This document shows positions 7,256-16,793 of a stretch of 45,853 nt of DNA, piece by piece. A program made the translations under genes and the position numbers. The notes under the pieces were generated by a model that saw only the letters and a list, made by a program, of their open reading frames with translations, ran no database searches and was not told the origin of the DNA. Each line of letters starts with the position of its first letter. Within the stretch, counting starts at the first letter, position 1. This stretch comes from Pontibacter sp. E15-1 (GTDB taxonomy: Bacteria; Bacteroidota; Bacteroidia; Cytophagales; Hymenobacteraceae): positions 1-45,853 of the forward strand of contig NZ_JAKVIR010000007.1 of NCBI RefSeq assembly GCF_022601975.1, in the 5' to 3' direction.

Positions 7256-9616
7256 TTACAGCGTATTGGTTTCGGTGAGATTGAATTTCTGCGTTTGGTC
7301 TGCTATCTGTACCTCAAAGGCACCTGCCTCCACCAGCCTTTTGCCATCCCGGGCGGTATAAGCCAGATCATCGGGCGTAAGCGTGAACGACACCGTTCGG
7401 GTTTCGCCAGGCTTCAGCGTGATTTTCTCGAACCGGCGCAGGCGACGCACATCCGGGGTGATGCCGCTGGCATATAGGTCGGAGGTGAACAGCTGGATCG
7501 TCTCTTTGCCTTCCCGCTGGCCGGTGTTCTGCACGGTTACGCTTACCGTCAGTTTCTCGTTGGGGCCAATCTCGGGCTTGCTCAGCTTCAGGCCGCTGTA
7601 TTTAAACGTGGTATAGCTCAGGCCATGGCCGAACTCATACTGTGGGCTGTAATCGGCCTCGTAGTTATAAACGCCGGCTGCCTTGCCCTGCTCCGCGGCG
7701 GGCTTGTGAATATAGGGCACAATTGCGTTGGGGTAGCGCGGGTAGTTGTAAGGCAGCTTGCCGGAAGGGTTCACGTCGCCGAACAACACGTCGGCCAGCG
7801 CGTTTCCACCGAAGTTGCCCGGCTGGTAAATCTGCACAATGGCCTGGGCATTTGGCTCGATGCGGCTGATGATGCGCGGGCGGCCCTCGTTGAGCACCAG
7901 CACCACAGGCTTCCCGGTGGCAAGCAGTTTGGTGGTAAGCTCAGTCTGCAGGTCAGAGAGGTATAAGTCGTTGAGGTTGCCGGGGGTTTCTGTGGAGGTG
8001 TTCTCTCCGATACACAGAATCACGACATCCACGTTTTGGGCCGCCGCTAATGCTTCTGCCATCTGATCTGCAGTCTCTTCGTAGTATTTGCCCTCCATCT
8101 TATAGCTCACGCCCGGCACATAGGTCACGTTTTGGTTGCCGACTTCCTGCTGCACCGCCTCCAGAATGGTGTTATACCTGGCGGCAAACGCGTCCGTTTT
8201 TTCACCTTGCCAGGAGTAGGTCCAGGCTCCGTTGAGGGTGCGCATGTTGTTGGCATTTGGGCCTGTTACCAGTACCTTTGCCGTTTTCTTCAGCGGAAGC
8301 ACGCCATTCTGGTTCTTGAGGAGGGTAATCGATTCGGCTGCCATCTGGTATGCGGCGTCTTCAAACTCCTTGCTGCCAAACTTAGGGTAGTCTTTGGGGT
8401 TGGTGGTGGGCCGCTCAAACAGGTTGAGGGCGTACTTCACACGCAGGACACGGCGCACCGCGTCATTTATCCGCTCTTCCTTTACTTTACCCTCTTTCAC
8501 CAGCTCCACCAGTCCATCGCAGAAAGGCTCATACTGGTATGGGATCATCGACATATCGATACCGGCGTTAATGGCCAGCATGATGGCTTCCTTCATGTCG
8601 CTGGCCACGCGGTCGCGGTTATGGAGGTACTCAATATCACCCCAGTCCGTTACCACAAGGCCTTTAAAGCCCAGTTCTTCCTTCAGCAACTTAGTCAGGA
8701 TGTCGTGGTTGGAATGCACCGGAACGCCGTTCACGATACCGGAGTTGATCATGATGGTATGCGCGCCTGCGTCTATGGCCGCCTTGAAAGACGGCAGGTG
8801 ATACTCGCGCAGCTCCACGTCGGAGATGGTGGTTGGGGTGCGGTCCTTGCCGGAGGTCGGAACCTGGTATCCCAGGAAGTGCTTCATGCAGGAGGCCACA
8901 TGCTCGGGGTGCCCGATGTTGTTGTGCACGCCTTCGTAGCCGTCGATCATCTGCACGCCCAGTTCTGTCGTTAAGTAAGGGTCTTCGCCAAAGGACTCGA
9001 ACTGGCGCGGAAACCGGGGATCTGGTGCCAGGTCCAGCACCGGGGAGAAGTTCCAGGGTATGGAACTGGCGCGGGTCTCGTACGCCGTGATCTCAGCGCC
9101 GCGCTTCACCAGCGCACGGTTGCGGCTGGCAGCCTGGTTTATCTGCTGCGGAAACATGGTGGCCCCCACGGTATAGGTCGCCCCGTGAATCTCATCCACC
9201 CCGTATATGACAGGTATACCCAGGCGGGTGTCTTTCATGGCTACCTGCTGTATCTCGCTGATAAGGCTATACCACTTTTGTGGCGTGAGGGCAGTGTTGT
9301 TGGCGGTATTCAGCACAGAGCCGATTTTATAGTCAACCAGTGCCCTTTTCAGGGCCTCTTTGTCCAGTTGCAGGGGCTCGAAGCTCGTGTAACGGTTCTC
9401 GCCCTTGCCCACCACGTCCAAGGTAATCTGCGCCATCTGGCCCACTTTCTCCTCCAGCGTCATTTTCTGCAGAAGCGCTTCTACCTTTTTGTTTAATTCG
9501 GCCTCGTTGTAGGGGGCCTCTGCTTTGACGGTGCCTGTTTTTGATTTTTGTGCCTGCACATTGGAGAAGCACGTGAGGGCGATACAGGCTGCCCAGGCTA
9601 TAGTTCTTATTCTCAT
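7256..9616 (-). CDS. bglX: Beta-glucosidase, glycoside hydrolase family 3
   Basis: A 786-residue exported GH3 enzyme. Residues 1-22 are a signal peptide (cleavage near VQA-Q). The N-terminal TIM barrel (about 40-400) contains KHFLGY (245-250) and the nucleophile motif VTDWGD with D324. The alpha/beta sandwich (about 430-640) and a fibronectin-III-like C-terminal domain follow. This is the BglX architecture and usual length. It probably removes glucose from the non-reducing ends of beta-1,3-oligosaccharides in the periplasm. It is the last gene of the glucan operon, 35 nt after the GH16 gene, so the pair can work in sequence: GH16 cuts the chain and GH3 trims the products. Confidence 0.93.
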   Translation of the reverse strand: MRIRTIAWAACIALTCFSNVQAQKSKTGTVKAEAPYNEAELNKKVEALLQKMTLEEKVGQMAQITLDVVGKGENRYTSFEPLQLDKEALKRALVDYKIGSVLNTANNTALTPQKWYSLISEIQQVAMKDTRLGIPVIYGVDEIHGATYTVGATMFPQQINQAASRNRALVKRGAEITAYETRASSIPWNFSPVLDLAPDPRFPRQFESFGEDPYLTTELGVQMIDGYEGVHNNIGHPEHVASCMKHFLGYQVPTSGKDRTPTTISDVELREYHLPSFKAAIDAGAHTIMINSGIVNGVPVHSNHDILTKLLKEELGFKGLVVTDWGDIEYLHNRDRVASDMKEAIMLAINAGIDMSMIPYQYEPFCDGLVELVKEGKVKEERINDAVRRVLRVKYALNLFERPTTNPKDYPKFGSKEFEDAAYQMAAESITLLKNQNGVLPLKKTAKVLVTGPNANNMRTLNGAWTYSWQGEKTDAFAARYNTILEAVQQEVGNQNVTYVPGVSYKMEGKYYEETADQMAEALAAAQNVDVVILCIGENTSTETPGNLNDLYLSDLQTELTTKLLATGKPVVLVLNEGRPRIISRIEPNAQAIVQIYQPGNFGGNALADVLFGDVNPSGKLPYNYPRYPNAIVPYIHKPAAEQGKAAGVYNYEADYSPQYEFGHGLSYTTFKYSGLKLSKPEIGPNEKLTVSVTVQNTGQREGKETIQLFTSDLYASGITPDVRRLRRFEKITLKPGETRTVSFTLTPDDLAYTARDGKRLVEAGAFEVQIADQTQKFNLTETNTL

Positions 9617-9651
9617 TTTTATTGGTTCTGGTTAATATCTGTGCGGTATCG

Positions 9652-10518
9652 CTACTCAATCATTTTGTACACGCGCACATAGTCTATTTGCATGCTTTGC
9701 GGGAACACGTTCGGATCCACGCCTTCTGCGCCTCCCCAGTTGCCGCCAACCGCAATGTTGAGTAGCAGGTGGAAGCGCTTGTTGAACGGCCAGGAGGCAT
9801 AGCCCTTTCCGTCGTTGATGAACTCAAACACCTGCTGGTCGTCTATGGAGCCTCTCACCGCGTATGGGGTCCAGTCGACGCGGTAGAGGTGGAACTCGGT
9901 GCTGGCCGTGGGAATTACTTTGCTGTTTCCCTTTTGGGTGTTTTTGCTGTGGTTATAGGCTTCGGTATGCACGGTGATGTGGACCTTGTTCTGGTCGTAG
10001 CCCACGTGCTCCATGATGTCAATCTCGCCAGATTTGGGCCAGTCGCCGTATGCCCAATCGGTAGGCAGCATCCAGATGGCGGGCCAGGTGCCCCGGCCGG
10101 TGGGCAGTTTGGCTTTGATCTCAAACCTGCCATACAAAAAGTCGCCTTTGCCCTTGGTCACCAGCCTGGCCGAGGAGTACGCGTTGCCGTTCGTGTTCTC
10201 TTTTCGGGCCGTGATGACCAGTGTCCCGTCCGCCACGCTCGCATTGTCCGGGCTATTGGAGTAGTACTGCAGTTCGTTGTTGCCCCAGCCCGTTCCGCCG
10301 ATATCATACCCCCATTTTTCAGGGTCGGGTGCGCCCGTGTAACTGAATTCATCGGCCCAGATGGGCGTGCTCTCAAATTTCCAGTTCTGGTCTGTGGGGG
10401 CCTGGGGTTTGGTGATGATGGGCATCGGCGTTTCGCTTTGTGAGCAGGAGCTGCAGACAGACAAGGCAAAAATCGCCGCCAGCGAGGCAAGGGGTTTTGT
10501 GATACTGATGAAAAGCAT
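9652..10518 (-). CDS. GH16 endo-beta-1,3-glucanase (laminarinase-like) lipoprotein
   Basis: A 288-residue GH16 beta-jelly-roll enzyme. The active-site motif GEIDIMEHVG places the nucleophile at E165, the assisting Asp at D167 and the acid/base at E170. The beta-bulge between the two Glu residues (EIDIME) is that of the laminarinase/lichenase side of GH16. Upstream WPAIWMLP and downstream LLLNIAVGGNWGG are typical laminarinase motifs. The N-terminus is a lipoprotein signal with a likely lipidated Cys at 25 (VCSSC), so it is probably surface-anchored, cutting laminarin or similar beta-1,3(1,4)-glucan before SusCD import. It is separated from the upstream binding-protein gene by a terminator. 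Confidence 0.93.
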   Translation of the reverse strand: MLFISITKPLASLAAIFALSVCSSCSQSETPMPIITKPQAPTDQNWKFESTPIWADEFSYTGAPDPEKWGYDIGGTGWGNNELQYYSNSPDNASVADGTLVITARKENTNGNAYSSARLVTKGKGDFLYGRFEIKAKLPTGRGTWPAIWMLPTDWAYGDWPKSGEIDIMEHVGYDQNKVHITVHTEAYNHSKNTQKGNSKVIPTASTEFHLYRVDWTPYAVRGSIDDQQVFEFINDGKGYASWPFNKRFHLLLNIAVGGNWGGAEGVDPNVFPQSMQIDYVRVYKMIE

Positions 10519-10594
10519 AAGAAAGGACGTTTAGCGCAGGTGAAACGCCTGTTCCACTGCATGTTTTGAATACTCAGATAAAGCGCGTGCTCTT

Positions 10595-10623
10595 AAAAAA
10601 AGCCAGGGCACAACACCCTGGCT
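10595..10623 (-). terminator. Internal terminator of the glucan operon
   Basis: On the - strand, agccaggg pairs with ccctggct (10616-10623 and 10601-10608) around a 7-nt loop and is followed by seven T. It lies just after the stop of the PKD lipoprotein gene and about 75 nt before the GH16 gene. It probably reduces read-through so that transport/binding proteins exceed the hydrolases, or it separates two transcripts. Confidence 0.8.
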
Positions 10624-10633
10624 TCCCAAACAG

Positions 10634-12073
10634 CTATTTCACAAGTTCGATGTCGTCGAGGAAGAAGATACCCGGAATGAAGTTGCCCTCGCCTCCTATC
10701 TGGATTACGATCCGGTCGAGGTCTTTCCGGTTCACCACATCGGCGGCTCCGAAGTCAAAGGTCAGTTCCACCCATTTGTCGAGCTCATTCACCTGCTGCT
10801 TCACTTCCACCTGGTTTGTCCAGGGCTGTGCAGAGGAGGCGTCCTGCAGCTTGACAGACACTTGCTTCAGCAGGTTCTTGTTCGCCCAGTCTTCGCCGGC
10901 TGCCGTCGTAAAGTCGTTGTAGCTGGGTATAAATACCTTGAGCTTGATCACGTGGCGCTCGCGCAGGTCCAGCTTGTGGGCGAACTCGGTGTACATGTTG
11001 GCGAACTCAAAGGCCTGGCCTTCCTGCTTGATGTACATCGCCACCTTGGCCGACTGGTTGACCGGGATGGGAGCGGGGTTGTCGTAGCTTTCGTTCAGGG
11101 TCAGGTTATCCCGCTTCCACACCACATTCCCGTCGGTGTCAAACGTGTCGTAGATATCCGTGCTCTTGTATGGTTTTTCAACTACCGGACGGCTATACCC
11201 CTTCGGCACCAGGCGCAACCACCAGCCGTTCGCCGCGTTTGCAGCGTCAGCACCCTTCAGGTACAGCTCGTTCTCTGTCAGTTTTAGGATCTCGTAGCGC
11301 GACACGCCCGTGTAATATCCAACAAACCCTTGCTTGGACAGGGAAAGGTATTTCTTGCCGTTCTCTTCCACGATGCTCCAGGTCATGTCGGTAGGAGGGG
11401 TATAGGACAAGGTAAAGTCATCGCCCTGTTTGGTGCCACCTAAGCCCGCGGCGTTCGCCCCGTTCACAAACGTGTTTCCGTTGTTCTTATAGGTATAGGC
11501 AAAGCCGTTCAGGTTGAAAACCATCTCGTCATCGTACAAGCCCTCGCCGGCCTTGTCGTTTGGCGCGGCCGACCACCACTCCGGCGTTGCGGCGCCGATA
11601 GGTCCCACACCCATATGGCCTGCCTCGTCTTTCTCGATCACCCATGTTTTGCCGGTCGCGTTGCTGGCACCGCCCGTCAGGAAGTTATAGTCTTCCCGGT
11701 CCAGCATCGAAAAGTTGGTGTTGTCTATGTGGATGGTTTTGGTGTTGGAGGTATAGCCCCCGCTGGTAAACACGGTCAGCTTCACGGTGTAGTCGCCTTC
11801 AACGGCAAAGGCTCCTTCCGCAGTCTGCCCTTCTGCTGTAGACCCGTTCCCGAAGTCCCAGATTGCCTTAAAAGCGCCGGGAGTCTCGTTATTGAAAGTG
11901 ATGATGTTCGGGTTGTCCGTATTTGGGGTTGCCGAGAACGCCACCATCTCTGCGGTAGGGGCGGGGGCCAGCTCCGCGTCTGATTCGTCCGGCGAGCAGG
12001 CTGTGAACATACTTGTCAGCAGCGCCACAGCCAGCAGGGAATAAACTCTGGATATAGATGTCTTATACTTCAT
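10634..12073 (-). CDS. PKD-domain surface glycan-binding lipoprotein (SusE/F position)
   Basis: A 479-residue lipoprotein with lipobox FTAC (Cys at about 26) followed by an acidic stretch (SPDESDAE) like surface-export signals in this phylum. Residues about 40-118 are a PKD domain (IWDFGNGS, GDYTVKLTVFTSGG). The middle is a domain found in similar PUL proteins, and the C-terminus (about 330-479) looks like a carbohydrate-binding jelly roll ending IPGIFFLDDIELVK. The place after susD matches surface glycan-binding proteins of laminarin loci in marine Bacteroidota. It has no catalytic motif. It probably captures beta-glucan at the cell surface and hands it to GH16 and SusD. Confidence 0.8.
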   Translation of the reverse strand: MKYKTSISRVYSLLAVALLTSMFTACSPDESDAELAPAPTAEMVAFSATPNTDNPNIITFNNETPGAFKAIWDFGNGSTAEGQTAEGAFAVEGDYTVKLTVFTSGGYTSNTKTIHIDNTNFSMLDREDYNFLTGGASNATGKTWVIEKDEAGHMGVGPIGAATPEWWSAAPNDKAGEGLYDDEMVFNLNGFAYTYKNNGNTFVNGANAAGLGGTKQGDDFTLSYTPPTDMTWSIVEENGKKYLSLSKQGFVGYYTGVSRYEILKLTENELYLKGADAANAANGWWLRLVPKGYSRPVVEKPYKSTDIYDTFDTDGNVVWKRDNLTLNESYDNPAPIPVNQSAKVAMYIKQEGQAFEFANMYTEFAHKLDLRERHVIKLKVFIPSYNDFTTAAGEDWANKNLLKQVSVKLQDASSAQPWTNQVEVKQQVNELDKWVELTFDFGAADVVNRKDLDRIVIQIGGEGNFIPGIFFLDDIELVK

Positions 12074-12103
12074 GGTTATTTCTTTAAGAGGATTGCCTAA
12101 TGG

Positions 12104-13612
12104 TTAGCGGTACTCGGGGTTTTGCTCCAGCTTGGTGTTGTTCAGCTCCGACTGCGGGATTGGCAGCACTTCGTGCTTGCCGGCTTTAAACCCGAATGGG
12201 GCAAGCACGGTGGCGGCTCTGCCGGTGCGCACCAGGTCATACCAGCGGTGACCTTCTGTGGCTAGTTCCAGGCGGCGCTCGGTGTACACGTTTTCCAGTG
12301 TGGCGGCTACGGGGGCAAGGCCTACGCGGGCGCGCACGGCGTTGAGCAAGGCAGCCGCCCTGTTCAGGTCACCGCCGCCCTGGATCAGGGCCTCGGCCTC
12401 CATCAGGTAGGTGTCTGCCAGGCGAATCTCGATGTAGTCGTTCGGCCAGTTGAGCAGGGGCTCGCCTCCTCCTGTGCTTTTCCAGTCAGCCTTCGGCGCA
12501 AACTTCTCTACAAAATAGCCGGTGTTCTGATAGCCTTTCTCGTAGGTAGCCGCTCCCGCGTTCTCCAGGCTGTCCAGGTTCGCGACGGTGTATTTATACC
12601 GTGGGTCGCCTTTCAGGGCATTTACCAGGTCCAGCGTCAGCGGGTTGAAGCCCCAGCCTGCCACATAGGTGGCGCCTGAGTAGCCTCTCGGGCCCATCAT
12701 GGTAACGGCCACGTTGCCCTCCACATTCGGGAAACTGCCCCAATGGCCATTCGCCACTGACGTATGCACAATCTCAAAGATAGACTCGCTGTTGAACTTG
12801 TTTGCCGGGCTGAAGATGGCTCCGAAATTGTCCAGCAGTTTATACCCATACTGGCTCGATCCGCCCGGCGTGCCGTTCACGTCTGCCAGTTGCGCGGCCG
12901 CCGCGCTCCACTCTTTCTGGAACAGGTGTACTTTCCCCAGAAGCGCCTTGGCGGCTCCTTGCGTCGCGCGGCCGCCTTCGCTGGCTGCAGATACCGTTTG
13001 CGGCAAGCCCGGGATCGCCTCAGTCAGGTCTTTCTCAATCTGGGCGTATACCTCCTCGGGGCTCGCCTGCGTCACGCTGTAAATTGCCTCCGTAGAGAGC
13101 GAGCTCGTGATGAGAGGCACGTTTCTGAAGAGGCGAACCAGGTCAAAGTAGTAGTAGGCGCGCAGGAACTTCGCTTCGGCCATATACCGGGCTTGCGTCG
13201 CGTTGTCGAGGCCGGGGATGCCTGCCTGCACTTTCTCCAGGATCGTGTTGGCCCTGGACACACCCGTGAAGTTCCGGTTCCAGTATTCGCTCTGAGGCCC
13301 AATGGCAGGGTCCAGGGTATAGTTGTTCCATACCTGCCAGGTGTTCATGTCAGAAGAGCCGCCGCCACCGGCGTAGGCATCGTCTGAGGCGGCATTGATG
13401 CCCGCAATGTTATGGAACGTGCCGCCGGCCTCCCAGCCCAAAGGGTCGTAGGCGGCCACCATACCGGCAAAAGCCTCCTGTGGGTTGCTGTAGTAATTCG
13501 ATTCCAGCACGGTGCCCCGAGGGTCTACCTCCAGAAAATCCTTCTCGCAGGCACTCAGCGCCGGTAAGCCCAGCGCCATGATCGCAGCGTATTTTATATA
13601 GCTCTTTTTCAT
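12104..13612 (-). CDS. susD: SusD/RagB family nutrient-binding lipoprotein
   Basis: A 502-residue outer-membrane lipoprotein with lipobox LSAC followed by EKDFLEVDPRG, the characteristic start of SusD proteins. The tetratricopeptide-like N-terminal half includes SRANTILEKV and YMAEAKFLRAYYYFDLVRLF, and the C-terminal end reads RRLELATEGHRWYDLVRTG and IPQSELNNT, all family hallmarks. It forms the lid on the SusC channel and binds the oligosaccharide. The gene follows susC by 19 nt and precedes the PKD lipoprotein by 30 nt, so the three are one transcript. Substrate specificity cannot be read from the sequence; the GH16 neighbour suggests beta-1,3-glucan. Confidence 0.95.
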   Translation of the reverse strand: MKKSYIKYAAIMALGLPALSACEKDFLEVDPRGTVLESNYYSNPQEAFAGMVAAYDPLGWEAGGTFHNIAGINAASDDAYAGGGGSSDMNTWQVWNNYTLDPAIGPQSEYWNRNFTGVSRANTILEKVQAGIPGLDNATQARYMAEAKFLRAYYYFDLVRLFRNVPLITSSLSTEAIYSVTQASPEEVYAQIEKDLTEAIPGLPQTVSAASEGGRATQGAAKALLGKVHLFQKEWSAAAAQLADVNGTPGGSSQYGYKLLDNFGAIFSPANKFNSESIFEIVHTSVANGHWGSFPNVEGNVAVTMMGPRGYSGATYVAGWGFNPLTLDLVNALKGDPRYKYTVANLDSLENAGAATYEKGYQNTGYFVEKFAPKADWKSTGGGEPLLNWPNDYIEIRLADTYLMEAEALIQGGGDLNRAAALLNAVRARVGLAPVAATLENVYTERRLELATEGHRWYDLVRTGRAATVLAPFGFKAGKHEVLPIPQSELNNTKLEQNPEYR

Positions 13613-13631
13613 CTTGTCTCTGTTTGTCTAA

Positions 13632-16600
13632 TTAAAATCCAATGTTTACGCCAACCATGAAGGAGCGGGCCTGCGGATAGAATGCCCGGTCGATACCGAA
13701 AATGTTTCCGCCGATCTCCGGGTCATACCCGCTGTATTTTGTGAAGGTCAGCAGATTGTTGCTGCTCACGTACACGCGGGCTTTCTGCATCGCCAGCTTA
13801 GAGGATAGCGTGCCTGGCAGCGTGTAGCCAACCTGCAGCGTCTTGATGCGGAAGTAGTCACCATCTTCCAGGAAGAAGTCAGAAGGGTAAGTGAAGTTGC
13901 GGTTCGTGTCTTCGGTTGTCAGCCTCGGGTAGTCGTTAGAAGTACCCTCGCCAGTCCAGCGGCCAAGGGCGGATTGCTGCCAGTTAGCCGTGGGGATGTC
14001 GAGGCGGCGCAGGCCCTGGAAGATCTGGTTGCCAGCCACACCCTGCCCGAAGATCATCAGGTCAAAGTTCTTGTAGGCGGCATTCAGCGTGAGGCCATAC
14101 GTCCAGTCGGGGAGTGGCTTGCCGATAAAGGTGCGGTCATCTGCGTTGATCTGGCCGTCACCGTTCAGGTCTGCCCAACGGAAGTCGCCTGGCTGGGCGT
14201 TTGGCTGGATAGCCTCGCCATTAGCACCTTTGTAGTTAGCTACCTCTGCCTCGTTCTGGAAGATGCCCATCGTGCGGAAGCCGTAGAAAGCGCCGTATGA
14301 CTGGCCAACGGCCACGCGCGTAAGTGGGTAAGCAATGTTCTGGATGCTTTCGCCGCCCTCCAGAAAGTCTTTGCCATCGCCTAAAAAGGTGATCTCGTTT
14401 TGCAGGTAAGACACATTGCCGTTTATACCGAAGCTAACATCCCCAATTGTCTTGCGGTAGCCCAGTTCAAGCTCCACGCCACGGTTCTCCATGTCGGCCA
14501 CGTTGCCCCACGGTCTGCCGGTGGCCCCCACGTAGCCTGGCAGGTCAATCTGCTGCAGGATGCCCGTGGTTTTCTTGTTATACCAGTCGAAGGTCAGGTT
14601 CCAGTCGTTGAAGAGGGTTGTCTCGAAGCCAACGTTTGTCTGGGTGGTTTCTTCCCAGCGCAGGTCTGGGTTTGCAGGCGCGTCGGGGCTGTATCCAATC
14701 AGGTAGTTGTCGTTCCCGAAGGTATAGTTTCGGTTGGCGCCCACAGTGGAGATGTAGCGGAAATTACCCAGAGCATCGTTACCAACCACTCCGTAGGAGC
14801 CGCGCACTTTCAGGAAGTTCACTGCTTCGTTGGTCGGCCAGAAGTCTTCTCTGGAAGCCACCCAGCCGATAGAGGCCGAAGGGAAGTAGCCATACTTGTT
14901 GTTGGTGCCGAACCGGGAAGAGCCGTCGCGGCGGATGATACCCGTGAACAGGTATTTCTCGTCGTAGTTGTACACCACGCGCCCGAATAGGGAGCTTACG
15001 GTATGCTCAATTCCCTCATAGGCGTCGGCGGTTCTGCTTGCGGTTGGCACTTTCAGGTTAAAGGATGCCTCATCGAACGAATTAGCCGGGATGTTGGAGA
15101 AAGAGATAAACATGCCGCTGGTATTGCCGTCTTTGTAGGCTCCCTGGCCTGCCAGCACCGTGAAGTTATGCTTCTGGATAGTGCGGGTATAAGAGAGGAT
15201 GTTCTCGATGTTGTAGTCAAAGGCCTTGCTTCGGTCGCGGTTAAAAGCCGTTTGCTGGCTTATGGAAGAGGCATTGAGGTAATAGATCGGCCGGAAGCTC
15301 TCGCCTCCCCAGTAGGCAAGCTTGGTGCCTACCGTAGATCTGAGTTTCAGGCCCTCGATCGGCTCCAGTTCCGCGAAAACGTTCCCCACAATGTTGTCAG
15401 ACCAGCCGTAGTTTCCGAGCTGCGTCTGCACATAGGCCAGGGGGTTGGTCATTTCCTGCTGCACGGTCGTGGAAATCCCGTAAGGGTAGCCCTGCGGGTT
15501 GCGCAGTGTCGGCTGCGCGTTATAAATGCTGTTCGGGTCGTTGAGGATGGCCTCATCCGTGATCAGCGCTGGCGTGGTAGGGTCCAGGTTGATCGCGGAG
15601 CTAAGCGGCCCACCGAACTCTGTGTTCGGGTTCAGGCTGCCCTGGCTTTTGATGTGCGAGTAACCCAGGTTCTGACCAACCGTCAGCCATTTTGCTACTT
15701 TATGGGTAGAGTTCAGGCGGATGTTGTGGCGCTTGTAGTTCGAGATCTCGCTGGTCACGATGCCTTCCTGATCCAGGTAGCCATAGGAGCTGAAGAACGT
15801 GGACTTTTCGTTGCCACCGCTGATGCTGAACTCATGGTTTTGGATGCGGGCATTGTCGTTAAAGACATACTCCTGCCAGTCAGTGCCTTCACCGAGTGCG
15901 CGCGGGTTTTCATACACGATGTTTCCGCCGCCAGCAACAGAAGCCTCGTTACGCAGCGTGGCATATTCCATGGCATTCAGCATATCCAGCTTTCGCGCCG
16001 GACCCTGCACACCGTAGTAGCCGTTGTAGTTCACGCTCATTACGCCAGCCTTTCCGCGCTTGGTCGAAACCAGTATAACGCCGTTTGCGGCTCGGGCACC
16101 ATAAATAGCGGCAGAGGCAGCATCTTTCAACACCTCAATCGACGCGATATCGGCCTGGTTCAGGTAGTCGATGCCACCATTCACCACCACACCGTCCACT
16201 ACATAAAGTGGGTCATTGCTGTTAAGCGTGGTTATACCCCTTACCCGTACCGTAGCGGCTGATCCCGGTGCTCCTGAGTTAGAGGCAACTGTAACGCCTG
16301 TGGTACGGCCCTGCAAAGCCTGCTCCACCCGCGTGATTTGCTGGTTCTCCAGGTCAGAGGCCTTCACACTGCTGATCGCTCCCGTCACAACGCTTTTCTT
16401 CTGGGTACCATACCCTACCACCACCACTTCATCCAGGGTTTTGGTGTCGGGCTTCAGCGAGATGTTTAGGGTAGCGCGGTTATTAATCGGCACCTCCTGC
16501 GCAAGGTACCCGATGAAGGAGAACACCAGTGTGCCGTTGCCCTCCGGCACGGGCAGCGAAAAGTTTCCAGCTATATCTGTGGTGGTTCCTTTAGTCGTGC

Positions 16601-16793
16601 CTTTCAGCACCACCGTTACCCCCGGTAACTCAGCCCCATTCTCGTCTGTTACTTTACCTGTTATAGTGGCCGCTTGCGCGGTCTGTACGCGCAGTGGCCG
16701 TAGCGTACTGTAACCGCCCGCAACCGCGCCTGTGTGCAGGCAGGCAGTTAGGGTAATGCAGCCCAATGCTGTGTAAAAATGTTTTCTCATCAT
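13632..16793 (-). CDS. susC: SusC/RagA family TonB-dependent outer-membrane transporter
   Basis: A 1053-residue TonB-linked porin. After the signal peptide (about 1-25) comes a carboxypeptidase-regulatory-like domain (about 43-112, ITGKVTDENGAELPGVTVVLKG). Next are the TonB-box region (LDEVVVVGYGTQ) and the plug domain with VRVRGITTLNSNDPLYVVDG and the SusC signature IEVLKDAASAAIYGARAANGV. The C-terminal part is a 22-strand-type barrel ending in aromatic F (MVGVNIGF). It imports the glucan oligosaccharides bound by SusD. It is the first gene of the operon, with a long upstream region carrying a direct repeat. The ATG at 16793 is followed at once by a second ATG, so translation may start one codon later. 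Confidence 0.95.
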   Translation of the reverse strand: MMRKHFYTALGCITLTACLHTGAVAGGYSTLRPLRVQTAQAATITGKVTDENGAELPGVTVVLKGTTKGTTTDIAGNFSLPVPEGNGTLVFSFIGYLAQEVPINNRATLNISLKPDTKTLDEVVVVGYGTQKKSVVTGAISSVKASDLENQQITRVEQALQGRTTGVTVASNSGAPGSAATVRVRGITTLNSNDPLYVVDGVVVNGGIDYLNQADIASIEVLKDAASAAIYGARAANGVILVSTKRGKAGVMSVNYNGYYGVQGPARKLDMLNAMEYATLRNEASVAGGGNIVYENPRALGEGTDWQEYVFNDNARIQNHEFSISGGNEKSTFFSSYGYLDQEGIVTSEISNYKRHNIRLNSTHKVAKWLTVGQNLGYSHIKSQGSLNPNTEFGGPLSSAINLDPTTPALITDEAILNDPNSIYNAQPTLRNPQGYPYGISTTVQQEMTNPLAYVQTQLGNYGWSDNIVGNVFAELEPIEGLKLRSTVGTKLAYWGGESFRPIYYLNASSISQQTAFNRDRSKAFDYNIENILSYTRTIQKHNFTVLAGQGAYKDGNTSGMFISFSNIPANSFDEASFNLKVPTASRTADAYEGIEHTVSSLFGRVVYNYDEKYLFTGIIRRDGSSRFGTNNKYGYFPSASIGWVASREDFWPTNEAVNFLKVRGSYGVVGNDALGNFRYISTVGANRNYTFGNDNYLIGYSPDAPANPDLRWEETTQTNVGFETTLFNDWNLTFDWYNKKTTGILQQIDLPGYVGATGRPWGNVADMENRGVELELGYRKTIGDVSFGINGNVSYLQNEITFLGDGKDFLEGGESIQNIAYPLTRVAVGQSYGAFYGFRTMGIFQNEAEVANYKGANGEAIQPNAQPGDFRWADLNGDGQINADDRTFIGKPLPDWTYGLTLNAAYKNFDLMIFGQGVAGNQIFQGLRRLDIPTANWQQSALGRWTGEGTSNDYPRLTTEDTNRNFTYPSDFFLEDGDYFRIKTLQVGYTLPGTLSSKLAMQKARVYVSSNNLLTFTKYSGYDPEIGGNIFGIDRAFYPQARSFMVGVNIGF

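Noticed and set aside
15003..16262. 419-codon open frame on the + strand opposite susC
   Set aside because: It mirrors the strong codon bias of susC on the other strand, has no motif, and susC is certain here.
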